Positions 32,258 to 40,062 of a stretch of 64,000 nucleotides of DNA are shown piece by piece. Each line of letters begins with the position of its first letter. The first letter of the stretch is position 1. Source of the stretch: LMUY01 sp965276785. GTDB taxonomy: Bacteria > Pseudomonadota > Alphaproteobacteria > Acetobacterales > Acetobacteraceae. Under the pieces are notes generated by a model that saw only the letters and a list, made by a program, of their open reading frames with translations, had not been told where the DNA came from and made no database searches. Location: contig OZ255629.1 in assembly GCA_965276785.1 (NCBI GenBank), forward strand, positions 1,240,001 through 1,304,000, read 5' to 3'. The position numbers and the translations under genes are program-made.

Positions 32258-33197
32258 CCTGCAGGCGCCAGAGCGCCAGGCCGATCAATCCCACCGCCAC
32301 TTCGCGTACCCGTTTCACCAGCGATAGCGACAGCCCGGCGTCTTGCGGCAGGCCCATGGCTGCAGCGGCCAACGCGAAACCGGTTTCCTGCACCACCAGG
32401 GCGCCTGGAATGGCGAAGCCAGCGCTGCGTGCTGCCATCCCGAGGCTTTCGATCACCAGCGCGGTGGTGACGCTCACAGGGTAGCCCAAAGCGCGCAGCA
32501 CCGCCCAGCTCTCTGCCGTTCCGAGCAGCCAAGCGAGCAGGTGCAGACTGGAGCCGCGCAACAGGGCGGTGGGGCGGCGATAGATCGCCGCCGCAGCGCT
32601 GTTCAGCCCGGCGAGCGCTGCCGCGGCCGGCCAACGCGCCGCCATGCGATGCCCAAGCGATTCCATCAGGCGCAGCACACCCAAGCGCAATGCCGCAATC
32701 AGCCCGGCCAGGCCGCCCGCGATCGGCACCGCCGCTAGGGTCCAGCCGCGCCAGCCAGCCGTGCCCGAGACCGCGGCCAGGGTGGACAGGCCGACCAGGA
32801 GGAAGGCGAATTGCGCCAGGAACTCGACCGTCATGTCCACCACGACGCTGGCGGTGGAGGTGGCGAGCGCTGGGCCGCGCCGGGCCAGCAGGTGCGCCCC
32901 CACCGCCTCACCCCCCACCTGTGCAACCGGCAGCAGCGAGTCGATGCCCTCCCGCACCACCCGCAGCGAGAATAGGTCTGCGTGGCTGCAGCCAGGCGGC
33001 AACAGGGCGTGCCAAGCTCGGGCCGATAGCCAAAGCTGGAACAGGTTGAGCGCGACCAACGCTGGCAGCAGCCACAGCGCGTGTAGCGTCGCGGCGCCAA
33101 TTCCTGCCACGCTGCGCCATGCGGACACCGCCGCAAAGGCCACAATGCCGACCACCAGGGAGCCCAGGATCAGCCCGCGGTGGCGCTTCCCGGTCAG
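32220..33197 (-). CDS. HpnL-like lysylphosphatidylglycerol-synthase-TM-domain protein
   Basis: A membrane protein of about 325 residues with 6-8 hydrophobic segments, of the UPF0104/LPG_synthase_TM fold. The segment SARAWHALLPPG and the motif VAQVGGEAVGAHLLARRGPALATSTASVVVD are the family marks and are typical of HpnL, which is linked to hopanoid movement. Near the C-terminus IPGALVVQETGFALAAAAMG is also typical. There is no ATG near the start of similarity; I place the start at CTG 33197, which overlaps the rmd stop as CTGA with GGGGAG upstream. It closes the glycan cluster, so an envelope-lipid or lipid-linked sugar role is plausible. Confidence 0.8.
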   Translation of the reverse strand: MTGKRHRGLILGSLVVGIVAFAAVSAWRSVAGIGAATLHALWLLPALVALNLFQLWLSARAWHALLPPGCSHADLFSLRVVREGIDSLLPVAQVGGEAVGAHLLARRGPALATSTASVVVDMTVEFLAQFAFLLVGLSTLAAVSGTAGWRGWTLAAVPIAGGLAGLIAALRLGVLRLMESLGHRMAARWPAAAALAGLNSAAAAIYRRPTALLRGSSLHLLAWLLGTAESWAVLRALGYPVSVTTALVIESLGMAARSAGFAIPGALVVQETGFALAAAAMGLPQDAGLSLSLVKRVREVAVGLIGLALWRLQVTRGKQPGVVAR

Positions 33198-34132
33198 GCT
33201 GTCTCCCCGGCGACCCGCCCGCGCCAGTCCTCCAGCACGTCGGCCAGCGTCTGTGCCCAGGGAATGCGGGGAGCCCAACCCAACAGGTCGGCGGCGAACG
33301 CCGGATTGCCGACCGCCCGCGCGATCTCGGAGCGGCGCAGGCGTTCGGTGTCCACCTCTAGCCGGGCTGTGATGCAGGCTTGGGCCAGGAGATCGTCGAG
33401 CACGTCGCCGATTCGATGCACCGCCCCGGACGCGATGTTCAGCACGGTGCCGGATGCAATGCGTTCGGACCGGCTCAGGCAACGTGCATAGGCGGCGCAG
33501 ACGTCGCGCACGTCCAGGAAGTCCCGCAGCGGGTCGAGCGCGCCCACGTGCAGCACAGGCGGTTGCAGCCCGGCGGCGACCCGGGCGATCTGCCTGGCAA
33601 AAGCGGCCACCACGAAGGCGGCGGACTGGCCCGGCCCGGTGTGGTTGAACGGGCGGGCGCGGATGATGCGCAGCCGGTCGTCCCCTGCCATGGCGCCCAA
33701 GGCGAGGTCGGCCGCGGCCTTGGTGGCGCCGTAGACGTTGATCGGGTTCAGCGCCGCCGTCTCGTCCAGCGGGGCCGCGGCGGCGAACGACCGACCATAG
33801 GCGTCCGCGGTGGAGGCGAACAGCAGGGTGCAGCCGGGGGCTTCCTCCGCCAGCAGGCGCGCCAGGCGCAAGGTGCCGTGCAGGTTTACGTCCCAGGCCG
33901 CTGTTGGGTCGGACTGGGCGGCCGGCACGGCGGAGACGGCGGCGAGATGGATGCAGGCGTCGGGACGCACGGCACGCACTTGCTCGGCCGTGGCTTGCTC
34001 GTCGCGCAGGTCGAAGCTGGCCTCGATAACCGAGGCGTCCGGGAACTCGGCATGCAGCACCGGCAGGAGATGGCGCCCGACGAAGCCGCCCATTCCCGTG
34101 ACCAGCAGGCGGCGGGGCGCCGCCACGGCCAT
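33194..34132 (-). CDS. rmd: GDP-6-deoxy-D-mannose reductase-like epimerase/dehydratase
   Basis: A 312-residue extended SDR. The NAD(P) loop is VTGMGGFVGRHLL; the active site is STADAYGRS (Ser) and VYGATKAAADL (Tyr-x-x-x-Lys); LDPLRDFLDVRDVCAAY is the conserved C-terminal region. The sequence fits Rmd, which reduces the 4-keto group made by Gmd to give GDP-D-rhamnose, and this fits the position: its ATG shares a base with the gmd stop (TAATG). Without enzyme data another nucleotide sugar is possible. Gene symbol given on context plus motif. Confidence 0.8.
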   Translation of the reverse strand: MAVAAPRRLLVTGMGGFVGRHLLPVLHAEFPDASVIEASFDLRDEQATAEQVRAVRPDACIHLAAVSAVPAAQSDPTAAWDVNLHGTLRLARLLAEEAPGCTLLFASTADAYGRSFAAAAPLDETAALNPINVYGATKAAADLALGAMAGDDRLRIIRARPFNHTGPGQSAAFVVAAFARQIARVAAGLQPPVLHVGALDPLRDFLDVRDVCAAYARCLSRSERIASGTVLNIASGAVHRIGDVLDDLLAQACITARLEVDTERLRRSEIARAVGNPAFAADLLGWAPRIPWAQTLADVLEDWRGRVAGETA

Positions 34133-35115
34133 TAGGACGCCATGCGTGCGCGATGCCGGGCCAAGTCGGCGTCCACCATCTCGGCCACCATGTCTTCCAG
34201 CGAGGTCTCCGGATGCCAGCCGAGCACTTGCTGCGCCTTGCTGGCGTCGCCCAGCAATACGTCCACCTCGGCCGGGCGCATCAGGTCGGCCCGGGTGGTG
34301 ACGTGGTCGTCGGGGTTGAGGCCGACATGGCTGAAGGCGATGCGGCAGAGGTCGCGGATGGAGGTGGTGCGGCCGGTCGCGATCACGTAGTCGTCCGGCT
34401 TGGTTTGCTGCAACATCAGCCACATGGCGCGCACATAGTCCCGGGCATGGCCCCAATCCCGGGTGGCGTTGAGATTGCCGAGCGGCAGCTTCTGCTCCAG
34501 CCCCAGCTTGATGCGGGCCACCCCGTCGGTCACCTTGCGGGTGACGAATTCGATGCCGCGCAACGGGCTTTCGTGGTTGAACAGGATGCCGCTGCTGGAA
34601 TGCAGGCCGAAGCTCTCGCGGTAGTTCACCGTCATCCAGTGGGCGTAGAGCTTGGCCGCGGCGTAGGGCGAGCGCGGGTAGAACGGGGTGCGTTCGCTCT
34701 GCCGCGGCTCCTGGATCAGCCCGAACATCTCCGACGAACTCGCCTGATAGAACCGCGCCTCTGGCCGCACCAGCCGCACTGCTTCCAGGACATTGGCCGC
34801 GCCCACGCCGGTGACGGTGCCGGTGAGCAGCGGCTGCTGCCAGGAGGCGGCGACGAAGGACTGCGCTGCCAGGTTATAGACCTCGTCCGGCTTGTGCACC
34901 GTGAGCACCCGGATCAGGCTCGACAGGTCGGTGAGGTTGCCGTCCACCAATTCGACCTCCTTGAGGATGCCGAGCCAGCGCAGCCGCTCGCCAATCACGT
35001 CCGACGAGGCGGAGCGGCGCATCAGCCCAATGACCTTGTAGCCCTTCTCCAGCAGGAGCTGGGACAGGTAGGCGCCGTCCTGGCCGGTCACGCCAGTGAT
35101 CAGTGCTGTCGGCAT
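34132..35115 (-). CDS. gmd: GDP-mannose 4,6-dehydratase
   Basis: Converts GDP-D-mannose to GDP-4-keto-6-deoxy-D-mannose. The 327-residue product begins MPTALITGVTGQDGAYLSQLL, with YNLAAQSFVAASWQQP, the catalytic region FYQASSSEMFG and PRSPYAAAKLYAHWMT, NHESPLRGIEFVTRKVT, and LGNLNATRDWGHARDYV, all typical of Gmd. I use ATG 35115, with GAGG 6 bases upstream; an in-frame ATG at 35127 lacks a ribosome site. It feeds both the rmd product next to it and the fucose-synthase homologue upstream. Confidence 0.95.
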   Translation of the reverse strand: MPTALITGVTGQDGAYLSQLLLEKGYKVIGLMRRSASSDVIGERLRWLGILKEVELVDGNLTDLSSLIRVLTVHKPDEVYNLAAQSFVAASWQQPLLTGTVTGVGAANVLEAVRLVRPEARFYQASSSEMFGLIQEPRQSERTPFYPRSPYAAAKLYAHWMTVNYRESFGLHSSSGILFNHESPLRGIEFVTRKVTDGVARIKLGLEQKLPLGNLNATRDWGHARDYVRAMWLMLQQTKPDDYVIATGRTTSIRDLCRIAFSHVGLNPDDHVTTRADLMRPAEVDVLLGDASKAQQVLGWHPETSLEDMVAEMVDADLARHRARMAS

Positions 35116-35219
35116 TCGGGTCCTCATACAACGGCAAGCTCGGTTAGCCGAGCCGGGCTGACAAATCCAGTGGCGCGGTTACCTACCGCAGTGTCGTGCT
35201 GAATATGTATCGAATTTCG

Positions 35220-35990
35220 CTAAAAACGAAACAAAATGCCCGCATAGGCGCCAGGAGATTTGTGAACAACATCTTGGCTGACGAAATATTCGGCCGACCG
35301 CGCACCGAAGGAAAGCCCCATCTTGGTCAAGCCTTCGATGCTGAAATGCATGATGTGCACGTCGTTGTCGTAGAACACGTCCGGCGCCCCGGGGCCGGGG
35401 TCGGTGCCGGCGGTCCAGAGATAGGGCCAGTCCCGGCGTTCCACGAACGGCACGCTGAGATAGATTACGCCGTCCGGGTTGAGCTTGTCGCGCATCAGGG
35501 AGAACAGGGCGCGCGGCTGTTCGAGATGCTCGAACACGCTGATGGAGGCGAACATGTCGTAGGTCTTGTCATGCGAGGCATCGAACAGGCCGAGGCGGCA
35601 GTTGAGCCCAAGGTGGTCGTGGGCGAATTCGTAACAATAGCGGTTGACCTCGAACCCGTCGGCCTCGCGGCCGAAGTCGTTGCAGGCGCGCAGGAACCAG
35701 CCGAGCCCGTAGCCAACTTCGCACACCGTCTTCACGTGCGGCGCCCGGTTGACGATCTCCAGGCAGAGCTGCCCGGCGATGGCGTAATGGTTCGTGCTCT
35801 GGCTCTTTAGGTATTCGAAATCGTCCTTTTGCTGCTGGTCGGTCTCCCGATAACCCGAGTGATTGAAGAACGAGCGGCAGTCCAGGCAGACATATTGCGG
35901 GATCAGGTCATTGGTGCGGCGGCCGAGTACGTCCTGCAGGTAGACGGTGTAGCGCGAGGCGCAGGCGGGGCAGGGAAGGGTGCTGCGCAT
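35220..35990 (-). CDS. Zinc-ribbon class I SAM-dependent methyltransferase
   Basis: A 256-residue protein. Residues 1-50 form a rubredoxin/zinc-ribbon-like module with two pairs of cysteines (CPACASRY and CLDCRSFF). A class I methyltransferase domain follows: VCEVGYGLGWFLRACNDFG (SAM loop, motif I), DGFEVNRYCYEFA (motif II), and ISVFEHLEQPRALFSLMRDKLNPDG (motifs IV-V). Such two-part enzymes modify sugars in O-antigen and exopolysaccharide clusters. The ATG overlaps the fucose-synthase stop (ATGA), so the two are co-translated. The sugar target is unknown. Confidence 0.87.
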   Translation of the reverse strand: MRSTLPCPACASRYTVYLQDVLGRRTNDLIPQYVCLDCRSFFNHSGYRETDQQQKDDFEYLKSQSTNHYAIAGQLCLEIVNRAPHVKTVCEVGYGLGWFLRACNDFGREADGFEVNRYCYEFAHDHLGLNCRLGLFDASHDKTYDMFASISVFEHLEQPRALFSLMRDKLNPDGVIYLSVPFVERRDWPYLWTAGTDPGPGAPDVFYDNDVHIMHFSIEGLTKMGLSFGARSAEYFVSQDVVHKSPGAYAGILFRF

Positions 35991-36940
35991 CAGGATCGCC
36001 TAGCCTGAGCCCGGTGCGACTGCAACCAGGCAAAGGTCTGCCGGAGCGCCTCGGGCAGGCTGGAGGCCGGGGTGAAGCCCAGCGCCTGCAACCGGCTGAC
36101 GTCGTAGTCGCGCAGTCTTTGGCCGTCCGGCTTGCTGCGGTCCCACAGCACGGGGCCGCCGAACCCGGTGACCTCAACCAATGTCTCGACAAGTTCTGCG
36201 ATGGAGATGGCGGTGCCGGTGGCCAGGTTGATCGAGCCGGTCACCTGTTCGCCCACCAGGCGGATGGCGCGCGCTGCGTCCGGGGCGAAGAAGAAGTCCC
36301 GCCGGGGCGTGCCGCTGCCCCAGATCTCGACCGCGCCGCCGAGCCGCATGGCGCGCTCGAATTTGGACAGGAGGGACGGGATGACATGGCCGTTGCTCTC
36401 ATCGAAGCGGTCATGCGGGCCGAACATGTTGGTGGCGATAAGGAAGCTGTAATCCAGGCCGTGCTGGTCGTGCGCGGCTTCGAGATGGGCCAGCATGGCG
36501 CGTTTGGCGTGGGCGTAGGCAGCTTCCGAGCCATGCGGCGCTCCGATCCAGATATCGTCCTCTCGCATCGGCAAAGGCACTAAGTCGGAATAGACCGCCG
36601 CCGAGCCCATCGCCACCACCTTGCGCGCGCCAGCCAGCCGGGCGGCCTCGACCACGTTGGTGTTGATGCGGATGTTGTCGAGGTAGGCGTCGGCCTGGGC
36701 GCGAAGGTTGCCCATGATGCCGTGCACCCGTGCTGCCAGGTGGTAGACCACGTCCGGCTTGGCGGCGGTGAGGGCGGCTTCGGCCTGGGCTGCGTCGCGC
36801 AGGTCGGCGTCCTGCCGGGCCGGGCAGATCACGTGGGCGTAGCCGGCGTCACGTAACTCGCGCGCGAGGGCATGGCCGATCAGGCCGGTGCCGCCGGTGA
36901 TCAGAACCCGAGTCGAGTGGCGTGCTGCATCGTCTCCCAT
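35990..36940 (-). CDS. fcl: GDP-L-fucose synthase-like epimerase/reductase
   Basis: A 316-residue extended SDR of the Fcl/WcaG family, which epimerises and reduces GDP-4-keto-6-deoxymannose to GDP-L-fucose. Marks: VLITGGTGLIGHALA, HLAARVHGIMGN, VAMGSAAVYSD, the Tyr-Lys pair in AYAHAKRAML, ATNMFGPHDRFD, GSGTPRRDFFFAPDAARAI, and the C-terminal WDRSKPDGQRLRDYDVSRLQALGF. The HGIMGN stretch and the KPDGxxxK/R end are characteristic. Start at ATG 36940, though its spacing to AGGGAG is tight; the longer frame has no similarity. Confidence 0.88.
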   Translation of the reverse strand: MGDDAARHSTRVLITGGTGLIGHALARELRDAGYAHVICPARQDADLRDAAQAEAALTAAKPDVVYHLAARVHGIMGNLRAQADAYLDNIRINTNVVEAARLAGARKVVAMGSAAVYSDLVPLPMREDDIWIGAPHGSEAAYAHAKRAMLAHLEAAHDQHGLDYSFLIATNMFGPHDRFDESNGHVIPSLLSKFERAMRLGGAVEIWGSGTPRRDFFFAPDAARAIRLVGEQVTGSINLATGTAISIAELVETLVEVTGFGGPVLWDRSKPDGQRLRDYDVSRLQALGFTPASSLPEALRQTFAWLQSHRAQARRS

Positions 36941-37092
36941 GCTCCCTTGTGCCAACGATGGGCGGCGATTTCTAGAGCCTATCAGTGGATGGGCTTCGTG
37001 CTGGGTCGGGTCTGACACGATATGCAACGCGATGCGCATTTACATGCGCATACGACTTGTCCAGGCCATATTCTTCAAGAAGGGTCGCGGTC

Positions 37093-37336
37093 ATGCGCCG
37101 AGCGGTTGCCGCGCAGAAGAACCGTCAACCCACAAACGTCACCTTGCCAGTCGAGCTGCTCTCTCAAGCGCGCACGCGCGGCCTTAATGTCTCTCAAGCC
37201 TGCGAACGGGGCCTTGAGGCCAATTGCCTGGAGCCGGGCTGCACGATCGGCGGAGGAGAATCGCGATGCGCTGGCCTCGTCCAATGACTACGTCAAACGC
37301 CACGGCTTGCCGCTCGCTCAATTCCGCCAATTCTGA
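37093..37336 (+). pseudogene. ccdA: Frameshifted ccdA-type antitoxin gene
   Basis: The first part reads MRRAVAAQKNRQPTNVTLPVELLSQARTRGLNVSQACERGLEA, with a CcdA-like ribbon-helix-helix pattern. The typical C-terminal part, AEENRDALASSNDYVKRHGLPLAQFRQF, appears only in another frame, so a frameshift lies near 37210-37250. The second part ends with a stop that overlaps the ccdB ATG (TGATG), the usual arrangement. The antitoxin would bind the toxin and the operator; the shifted gene probably cannot. Confidence 0.75.
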
Positions 37337-37633
37337 TGGGCCGCTTCGACGTCTATGCCACGCCCGATCACGGCGGGAGCGACTACGTGCTCGATGTACA
37401 AGCTGATCTCCTGCAGGATCTCAAAACTTGTGTCGTCGTACCCCTCCGAACGCCGCGCCCGAGCCTGCCCGCAGCCTGAACCCAGCCTTCAACATTGGCG
37501 GCCAGCCGCATCTGATGCTGACACAATTCATCGCCGCCGTGCCGTCAAAGAGCTTAGACGACCTGTGCTCTCCCTCGTAGTACGCAGTAACGACATCATT
37601 CGCGCCATCGGCATGCTCCTGATCGGGTTCTGA
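37336..37633 (+). pseudogene. ccdB: Frameshifted ccdB-type toxin gene
   Basis: The gyrase-poison toxin CcdB can be read in three pieces. Piece one: MGRFDVYATPDHGGSDYVLDVQADLLQDLKTCVVVPLR (frame ends 37479). Piece two, one base back, from 37476: LNPAFNIGGQPHLMLTQFIAAVPSKSLDDL (frame ends 37580). Piece three: LSLVVRSNDIIRAIGMLLIGF to the stop at 37631-37633. All three match the order of a normal CcdB, so two frameshifts inactivated it. Together with the broken ccdA this is a dead toxin-antitoxin pair between fcl and the glycosyltransferase gene. Confidence 0.78.
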
Positions 37634-37674
37634 TACACAATGAAGAGTCGCTAACACGCTCATTCGTATTGCCC

Positions 37675-40062
37675 TCAGCCGGATGCGAGGGGCGAAAAGA
37701 ACTCCATCTCCAGCTCGGGATTGATGTATGCGATCGCGGTCGAGACGTTGCTGACCACGTGCAGCAGCATGTTGCACCGCGCCATGAGCCACGCGTCCCG
37801 GATCACCTCCCGAGCCATCGCAAGCGACCAATTCGCCGGGTCCGATGCCACCAGGTGCTGGAGCTGGTGGCCGTCTTGCGCCTTCTCGGCGGCAGAAAGC
37901 CGGTCGAACGCCGCGTCCTCCTCGGGGCGGGTGCGGCGGACGCCGGTCAGGTAGGCGACCCGGTCGCCGAAGGCCTGCTTGAACCGGTCCACTACCCGGT
38001 CCTGATCGGTGGCGAGGAACACGGTCCAGGCGTCCCCCGCGAGGCCGCGTCGGGTGAGCTCGGCCTCAATGCGGCGGAGATAGGCGTCGTCATGCGCGAT
38101 CACGGCGCCGGGCTGCTCCACGACGTGGCTCGGGTGCCGGACATGGGCGCCGATGACGAAACGGCCGTCGAAATGGCGCCGGCTGAACGCGTCGACATCG
38201 GCCTGCAGGTCTGGCCGCAGGCGGATGTGGTGCTTGAAAACGCTGTGGTATTGCCGTCGCCAGGCCCGGAAGTTCTGGCTGGCATAGAGCCGGTGGGCAT
38301 GGACGAAGGTCACGTTCGGCTCGCGCCATTCGTTGTGGCGGTTCCGGGGCGGGACGGCACGGTGATACAAAGCCGCCGGGTCGTTGAACTCGGCATCGGT
38401 GAAGCCGAACAGCGGCTCAAACAGGTGGCACCAGAGGTTGCCGTCCTTGGGCTGGCCGTAGCAGAAGCTCTGCACTGGCCGGTCTCCATGGGCTTGCAGC
38501 ATGCGGGCCACGTCCCAGTCGGGCAGGATGGCGTGGCAGCGGCCTTCCCGCTGGTCCCAAACCAGGTTGCTGAAGAACGAGTTGAAGATGGAAAAAAACC
38601 CGCCGTCATGCGCCAGCTGGACGATGCGGTTGGAGTGCTGTAGCCGGCTCGCCCGCGCGCCGAGATGCTGCCGCACCACTTCGCGCGCAGCGGGCGGAAC
38701 CACCACGTGAGGCAGGGCGCGCGCCGGACGGCGGAACCGGGCGATTTGCTCGTCGATCAGCGTTGCGAAGGCGAGTTCGAGCCCGTCGAAGCTCCAATCG
38801 GCGGCCGCAGCCCGGCGCGCGGGCATGGTCTGGACGAAGTCGGCCGAGGTGGCGAAGGCATGGGCTTGGCGCAGCGCCGCAGCCACCGCCGGCACGCTGA
38901 CGGCTTGCTGCCGGCCGAACACCATGCCGTTGATCTCCGGGTAACGCGCCGGCACCGCCATCTCGGGCGCGACGCTGAACACGCCCGGCAGCCCCGCCAG
39001 GTCCTGATGGCCGCCCACGTGGGACAGCACCAGCGCGCAGCCGGCGGCGAGGGCTTCACGGGGCCCGACCGAATAGGCTTCACCGCGGGAACAGTTCACC
39101 AGCACATCGAAGGAGCGGATCAGCCGGTCCTTTTCAGCCGCGGAGAACCGCTCATGGGTCAGCGTCACATTGACGGCGTCGAACTCGTCGAGCAGAGCGG
39201 TCACGCGGTCGAAGGTGTCGCCAAAGGCGAGATTGGAGTGGAGCACCAACTCCACGTCCGCCCGCCCGGCAAAGGTGGTGAGGAAGGCTTTGGTGAGGGT
39301 GTCGATGCCTTTGCGGGGATGGAACGCGGCCACTGACCCGAAGCGGATTTTGCCCTGTTTACGCAGCGGCGCTGGTTCCGCCAGGGCACCCGCCAAGTCG
39401 AGAGCAATCGGGAGAGATGCCGCCGGAATGCTGACCCCCGAGCGTGCGGCGGTTTCGAGCAGGTGCGGGCTGGTGGTCAGCAACAGGTCGAACCGATTGT
39501 TGAGGATGTCGACCCAAACCGGGGGCAGTTCGTCGGAGTCGAACACGATCCAGGCGATCCGAAGCTGGCCCGGTGCGGGATCGGGGACCAGCAGGTAGTT
39601 GTTGTCGCCGGTTCCGTTCCACAGCACGTCGCAGAACAGGAACAGCTTCAGCGGCGCGAAGTCGCGGCACACCGGCATGCGGCGTCCGTTCGGCAGCATG
39701 ATGGCCGGGTCAGTGCGCCGACCGCGCTCGGTGGGCAGGATGCAGGTGGGATAGGCGCGCGAGAGCAGTTCGCAGGCGGCGTAGGTCATCGCGCCTAGTC
39801 CGGTGGCGAAGTTGCATCGGCCAACCACGCAGAGCTCCGCGTCCGCGTTGCCGAACGGCAGGTGGTCGATGCGGGGATACGATTGGCTTGAGGTCGTGGC
39901 TTGCACTTCGTCTGACGTCGTGGCCCGCGCTTCGCTCGACGTCGCAACTCGCGCTTCGCTTGACTGAGCGGCGCGCGGCTCGCTTGACATTGCGGCTCGC
40001 GGCTCGCTCAACGCGGCGAGCCGCCCCGCTTCAGCAAGCGCAGCGGCGCAGTCAGGCGCCAT
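37675..40062 (-). CDS. Two-domain glycosyltransferase: GT-B domain fused to a fucosyltransferase-like domain
   Basis: A 795-residue protein in three parts. Residues 18-57 are five 8-residue repeats (SSEARATT-like). Residues about 60-440 are a GT4-like GT-B domain, with VGRCNFATGLGAMTYAACELL at the start, FGSVAAFHPRKGIDTLTKAFL, FDVLVNCSRGEAYSVGPREALAAGCALVLS and GGHQDLAG. Residues about 480-795 resemble a NodZ/O-fucosyltransferase-type domain: VIGAHVRHPSHV (a sugar-nucleotide arginine motif), TVFLATDQDRVVDRFKQAFGDRV and CNMLLHVVSNVSTAIAYINP. No signal peptide or membrane helix is seen. The neighbouring GDP-fucose synthase suggests a fucose donor for the second half. Its N-terminus overlaps the FkbM gene by 55 bases. 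Confidence 0.75.
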   Translation of the reverse strand: MAPDCAAALAEAGRLAALSEPRAAMSSEPRAAQSSEARVATSSEARATTSDEVQATTSSQSYPRIDHLPFGNADAELCVVGRCNFATGLGAMTYAACELLSRAYPTCILPTERGRRTDPAIMLPNGRRMPVCRDFAPLKLFLFCDVLWNGTGDNNYLLVPDPAPGQLRIAWIVFDSDELPPVWVDILNNRFDLLLTTSPHLLETAARSGVSIPAASLPIALDLAGALAEPAPLRKQGKIRFGSVAAFHPRKGIDTLTKAFLTTFAGRADVELVLHSNLAFGDTFDRVTALLDEFDAVNVTLTHERFSAAEKDRLIRSFDVLVNCSRGEAYSVGPREALAAGCALVLSHVGGHQDLAGLPGVFSVAPEMAVPARYPEINGMVFGRQQAVSVPAVAAALRQAHAFATSADFVQTMPARRAAAADWSFDGLELAFATLIDEQIARFRRPARALPHVVVPPAAREVVRQHLGARASRLQHSNRIVQLAHDGGFFSIFNSFFSNLVWDQREGRCHAILPDWDVARMLQAHGDRPVQSFCYGQPKDGNLWCHLFEPLFGFTDAEFNDPAALYHRAVPPRNRHNEWREPNVTFVHAHRLYASQNFRAWRRQYHSVFKHHIRLRPDLQADVDAFSRRHFDGRFVIGAHVRHPSHVVEQPGAVIAHDDAYLRRIEAELTRRGLAGDAWTVFLATDQDRVVDRFKQAFGDRVAYLTGVRRTRPEEDAAFDRLSAAEKAQDGHQLQHLVASDPANWSLAMAREVIRDAWLMARCNMLLHVVSNVSTAIAYINPELEMEFFSPLASG
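39892..40011 (-). repeat. Five tandem 24-base repeats in the glycosyltransferase gene
   Basis: Encodes five consecutive 8-residue units in residues 18-57: LSEPRAAM, SSEPRAAQ, SSEARVAT, SSEARATT and SDEVQATT. The units drift from the 5' to the 3' end. This is probably a flexible linker, and its copy number may vary between strains. Confidence 0.85.
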
